Shown: in pieces, positions 5,119 to 6,073 of the stretch
Position numbering within the stretch: the stretch's first letter is position 1
How the letters are laid out: each line of letters opens with the position of its first letter
Assembly: GCA_030146905.1 (NCBI GenBank)
Contig: JASLAV010000243.1
Span: 1 to 6,073, forward strand
Reading direction: 5' to 3'
DNA length: 6,073 nucleotides
Source of the DNA: Lentzea sp.
Lineage (GTDB): Bacteria > Actinomycetota > Actinomycetes > Mycobacteriales > Pseudonocardiaceae
Program-made: the position numbers and the translations under genes
Notes under the pieces: generated by a model
The model's database searches: none
The model's input: only the letters and a program-made list of their open reading frames with translations
Told to the model about the DNA's origin: nothing

Positions 5119-5916
5119 ATGAAGGTGCACCTGGTCCTGGCGGCGACAGCGCTGACGGCGCTGCTGCTCACGGCGACGGAACTGGCAGGCGAAACTTCCC
5201 CTGCGGCTGCCCCGATCACGACGCCGACCTCGTCCTCGTCCGCCACGCCTGTTTCGTCCCCTGCACCACCCCCACCTCCGCCGCCGCCCCGCGTCTACGA
5301 GTCCAGCTCGGACCTGCCGGACGGCCCCGAGTTCCCGGTGGCGGGCGCCGGCACGTTCCACGTGGTCCCCGGCCAGGGCCCGGTCGTGGGCACCGGTCCG
5401 CTGCGCACCTACGCCGTCGAGGTGGAGGACGGCATCACCGTCGACGAGCAGGCCTTCGCGTCCTTCGTGGACGCCACCCTCGCCGACCCGAGGGGCTGGA
5501 CGGCCAGGGGCGCCCGTTCGGTGCAGCGCGTCTCCGGCCCGGCCTCGATGCGCATCAGGCTCGCGTCCCAGCAGACCGCTCGTGCCGTGTGCGGCTTCGA
5601 GATCCCGGTCGACGTCTCGTGCCGCGACGGCGGGGTCGTCGTGCTGAGCGGCGCCCGCTGGTTCCGCGGCGCGGTGGCGTTCCTGCCGGACCTGACCTCG
5701 TACCGCCACTACCTGGTCAACCACGAGGTGGGCCACGCGTTCGGCCAGGGCCACCAGCCGTGTGCCGTCGCGGGAGGCCCGGCGCCGGTGATGATGCAGC
5801 AGACGTTCGGCGTGTCCAACGACGAGATCGTCCGCATCACCAAGGGCGCGCCTCAGGGCGTCGTCATCCCGCAGGACGGCAAGGTGTGCACGCCTAACGG
5901 ATGGCCGTACCCGTGA
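5119..5916 (+). CDS. Secreted DUF3152 protein with metzincin-like zinc motif
   Basis: The protein has 265 residues. The N-terminus MKVHLVLAATALTALLLTA is a Sec signal peptide or uncleaved anchor; no lipobox cysteine follows. A Ser/Thr/Pro/Ala-rich linker (about 27-57) ends in eight consecutive prolines (50-57), typical of a cell-wall-spanning spacer. The folded DUF3152 domain starts near 70 (GTFHVVPGQGPVVGTGPLRTY, 78-98) and contains ADPRGWTARG (122-131), HEVGHAFGQGH (202-212) and PAPVMMQQT (221-229). HEVGHAFGQGH fits HExxHxxGxxH exactly, and the methionines 13-14 residues later could form a Met-turn, suggesting a zinc metallopeptidase outside the membrane. Activity in this family is, to my knowledge, not well established. 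Four cysteines (158, 168, 215, 257) could form disulfides. ATG 5119 is chosen as the best signal-peptide start; GTG 5113 would add two residues. It diverges from the response regulator gene and overlaps the next convergent gene by 23 bp. Confidence 0.9.
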   Translation: MKVHLVLAATALTALLLTATELAGETSPAAAPITTPTSSSSATPVSSPAPPPPPPPPRVYESSSDLPDGPEFPVAGAGTFHVVPGQGPVVGTGPLRTYAVEVEDGITVDEQAFASFVDATLADPRGWTARGARSVQRVSGPASMRIRLASQQTARAVCGFEIPVDVSCRDGGVVVLSGARWFRGAVAFLPDLTSYRHYLVNHEVGHAFGQGHQPCAVAGGPAPVMMQQTFGVSNDEIVRITKGAPQGVVIPQDGKVCTPNGWPYP

Positions 5917-6073
5917 CCTTCCTGGCCATGACCACGGTCGTGGTCTCGCCCTCGGTCGCGAACACCGGCTCCACCAGTTCGAACACCTTCCTGAGCTCGG
6001 CGACGACGTCCGCGCCGCTGAACCCGCCGATCGCCCGGTAGGCCGCGCGCAGCACCCGCGTGGTCCTGGTCCT
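5894..6073 (-). CDS. C-terminal fragment of an unidentified protein
   Basis: The last 59 residues are visible, from RTRTTRVLRAAYRAIGG through VVAELRKVFELVEPVFATEGETTTVVMARKV to the end TGTAIR; the N-terminus lies beyond the right edge. Codon bias is strong throughout. The ending, a helix followed by a strand TTVVMARK and a short tail, resembles the C-terminus of class I SAM-dependent methyltransferases, but the fragment has none of the SAM-binding motifs, so this is only a guess. The stop (TAG on the minus strand at 5894-5896) lies inside the DUF3152 gene, giving a convergent overlap of 23 bp. Confidence 0.7.
   Translation of the reverse strand, partial: RTRTTRVLRAAYRAIGGFSGADVVAELRKVFELVEPVFATEGETTTVVMARKVTGTAIR
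5930..5945. terminator. Weak hairpin after the DUF3152 gene
   Basis: GACCAC (5930-5935) and GTGGTC (5940-5945) form a perfect 6-bp stem with a GGTC loop, 14 bases past the DUF3152 stop and inside the convergent gene's coding end. There is no T-run. In DNA this rich in G and C such a short stem may be chance. Confidence 0.25.

Noticed and set aside
4788..5897. Plus-strand open frame of 369 residues crossing the response regulator and DUF3152 genes
   Set aside because: It runs antisense to one verified gene and out of frame with another, and is Arg/Pro-rich without motifs.
1..6073. tRNA, rRNA, CRISPR arrays, transposases, attachment sites
   Set aside because: None seen by reading both strands; no spaced direct repeats, cloverleaf or transposase motifs.

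Overview
The window is high-GC DNA with strongly GC-biased third codon positions, GTG/TTG starts and little non-coding space. With families such as DUF3152 and DUF2277, this points to a chromosome from a filamentous actinomycete. Pseudonocardiaceae (Lentzea, Saccharothrix or Amycolatopsis type) is my guess from protein flavour; no database search was possible. I see no tRNA, rRNA, CRISPR array, insertion sequence or phage gene.

Layout, left to right. (1) A minus-strand gene of unknown function runs off the left edge (1-410). (2) A 315-base divergent intergenic region (411-725) holds helically phased short repeats that look like a regulator-binding array. (3) A plus-strand gene for a small membrane protein (726-983) follows. 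(4) A minus-strand pair encodes an XRE-cupin regulator (1257-1817) followed 7 bases later by a DUF2277 protein (980-1249). (5) Diverging from the regulator is a thioredoxin-reductase-like flavoprotein (1868-2683); a 17-bp palindrome covers the regulator's start codon in the 50-base gap. (6) A minus-strand two-component system has an OmpR-type response regulator (4373-5038) overlapping its sensor kinase (2643-4376) by ATGA. (7) Diverging from the response regulator is a secreted DUF3152 protein with a metzincin-like zinc motif (5119-5916). (8) The 3' end of another minus-strand gene enters from the right edge (5894-6073).

Probable functional units. The XRE-cupin protein probably controls itself and the divergent flavoprotein through the shared palindrome. 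The two-component pair shares an 80-base divergent promoter region with the DUF3152 gene, which is therefore a candidate target. All three convergent junctions overlap at their stop codons (4, 41 and 23 bp), and each has an inverted repeat in or next to the coding ends that could serve as a terminator.

No wholly new multi-gene system is evident. The most unusual items are the flavoprotein, which keeps its FAD sites and CPYC dithiol but appears to have lost its NADPH-binding motif, and the phased repeat array at 601-646.
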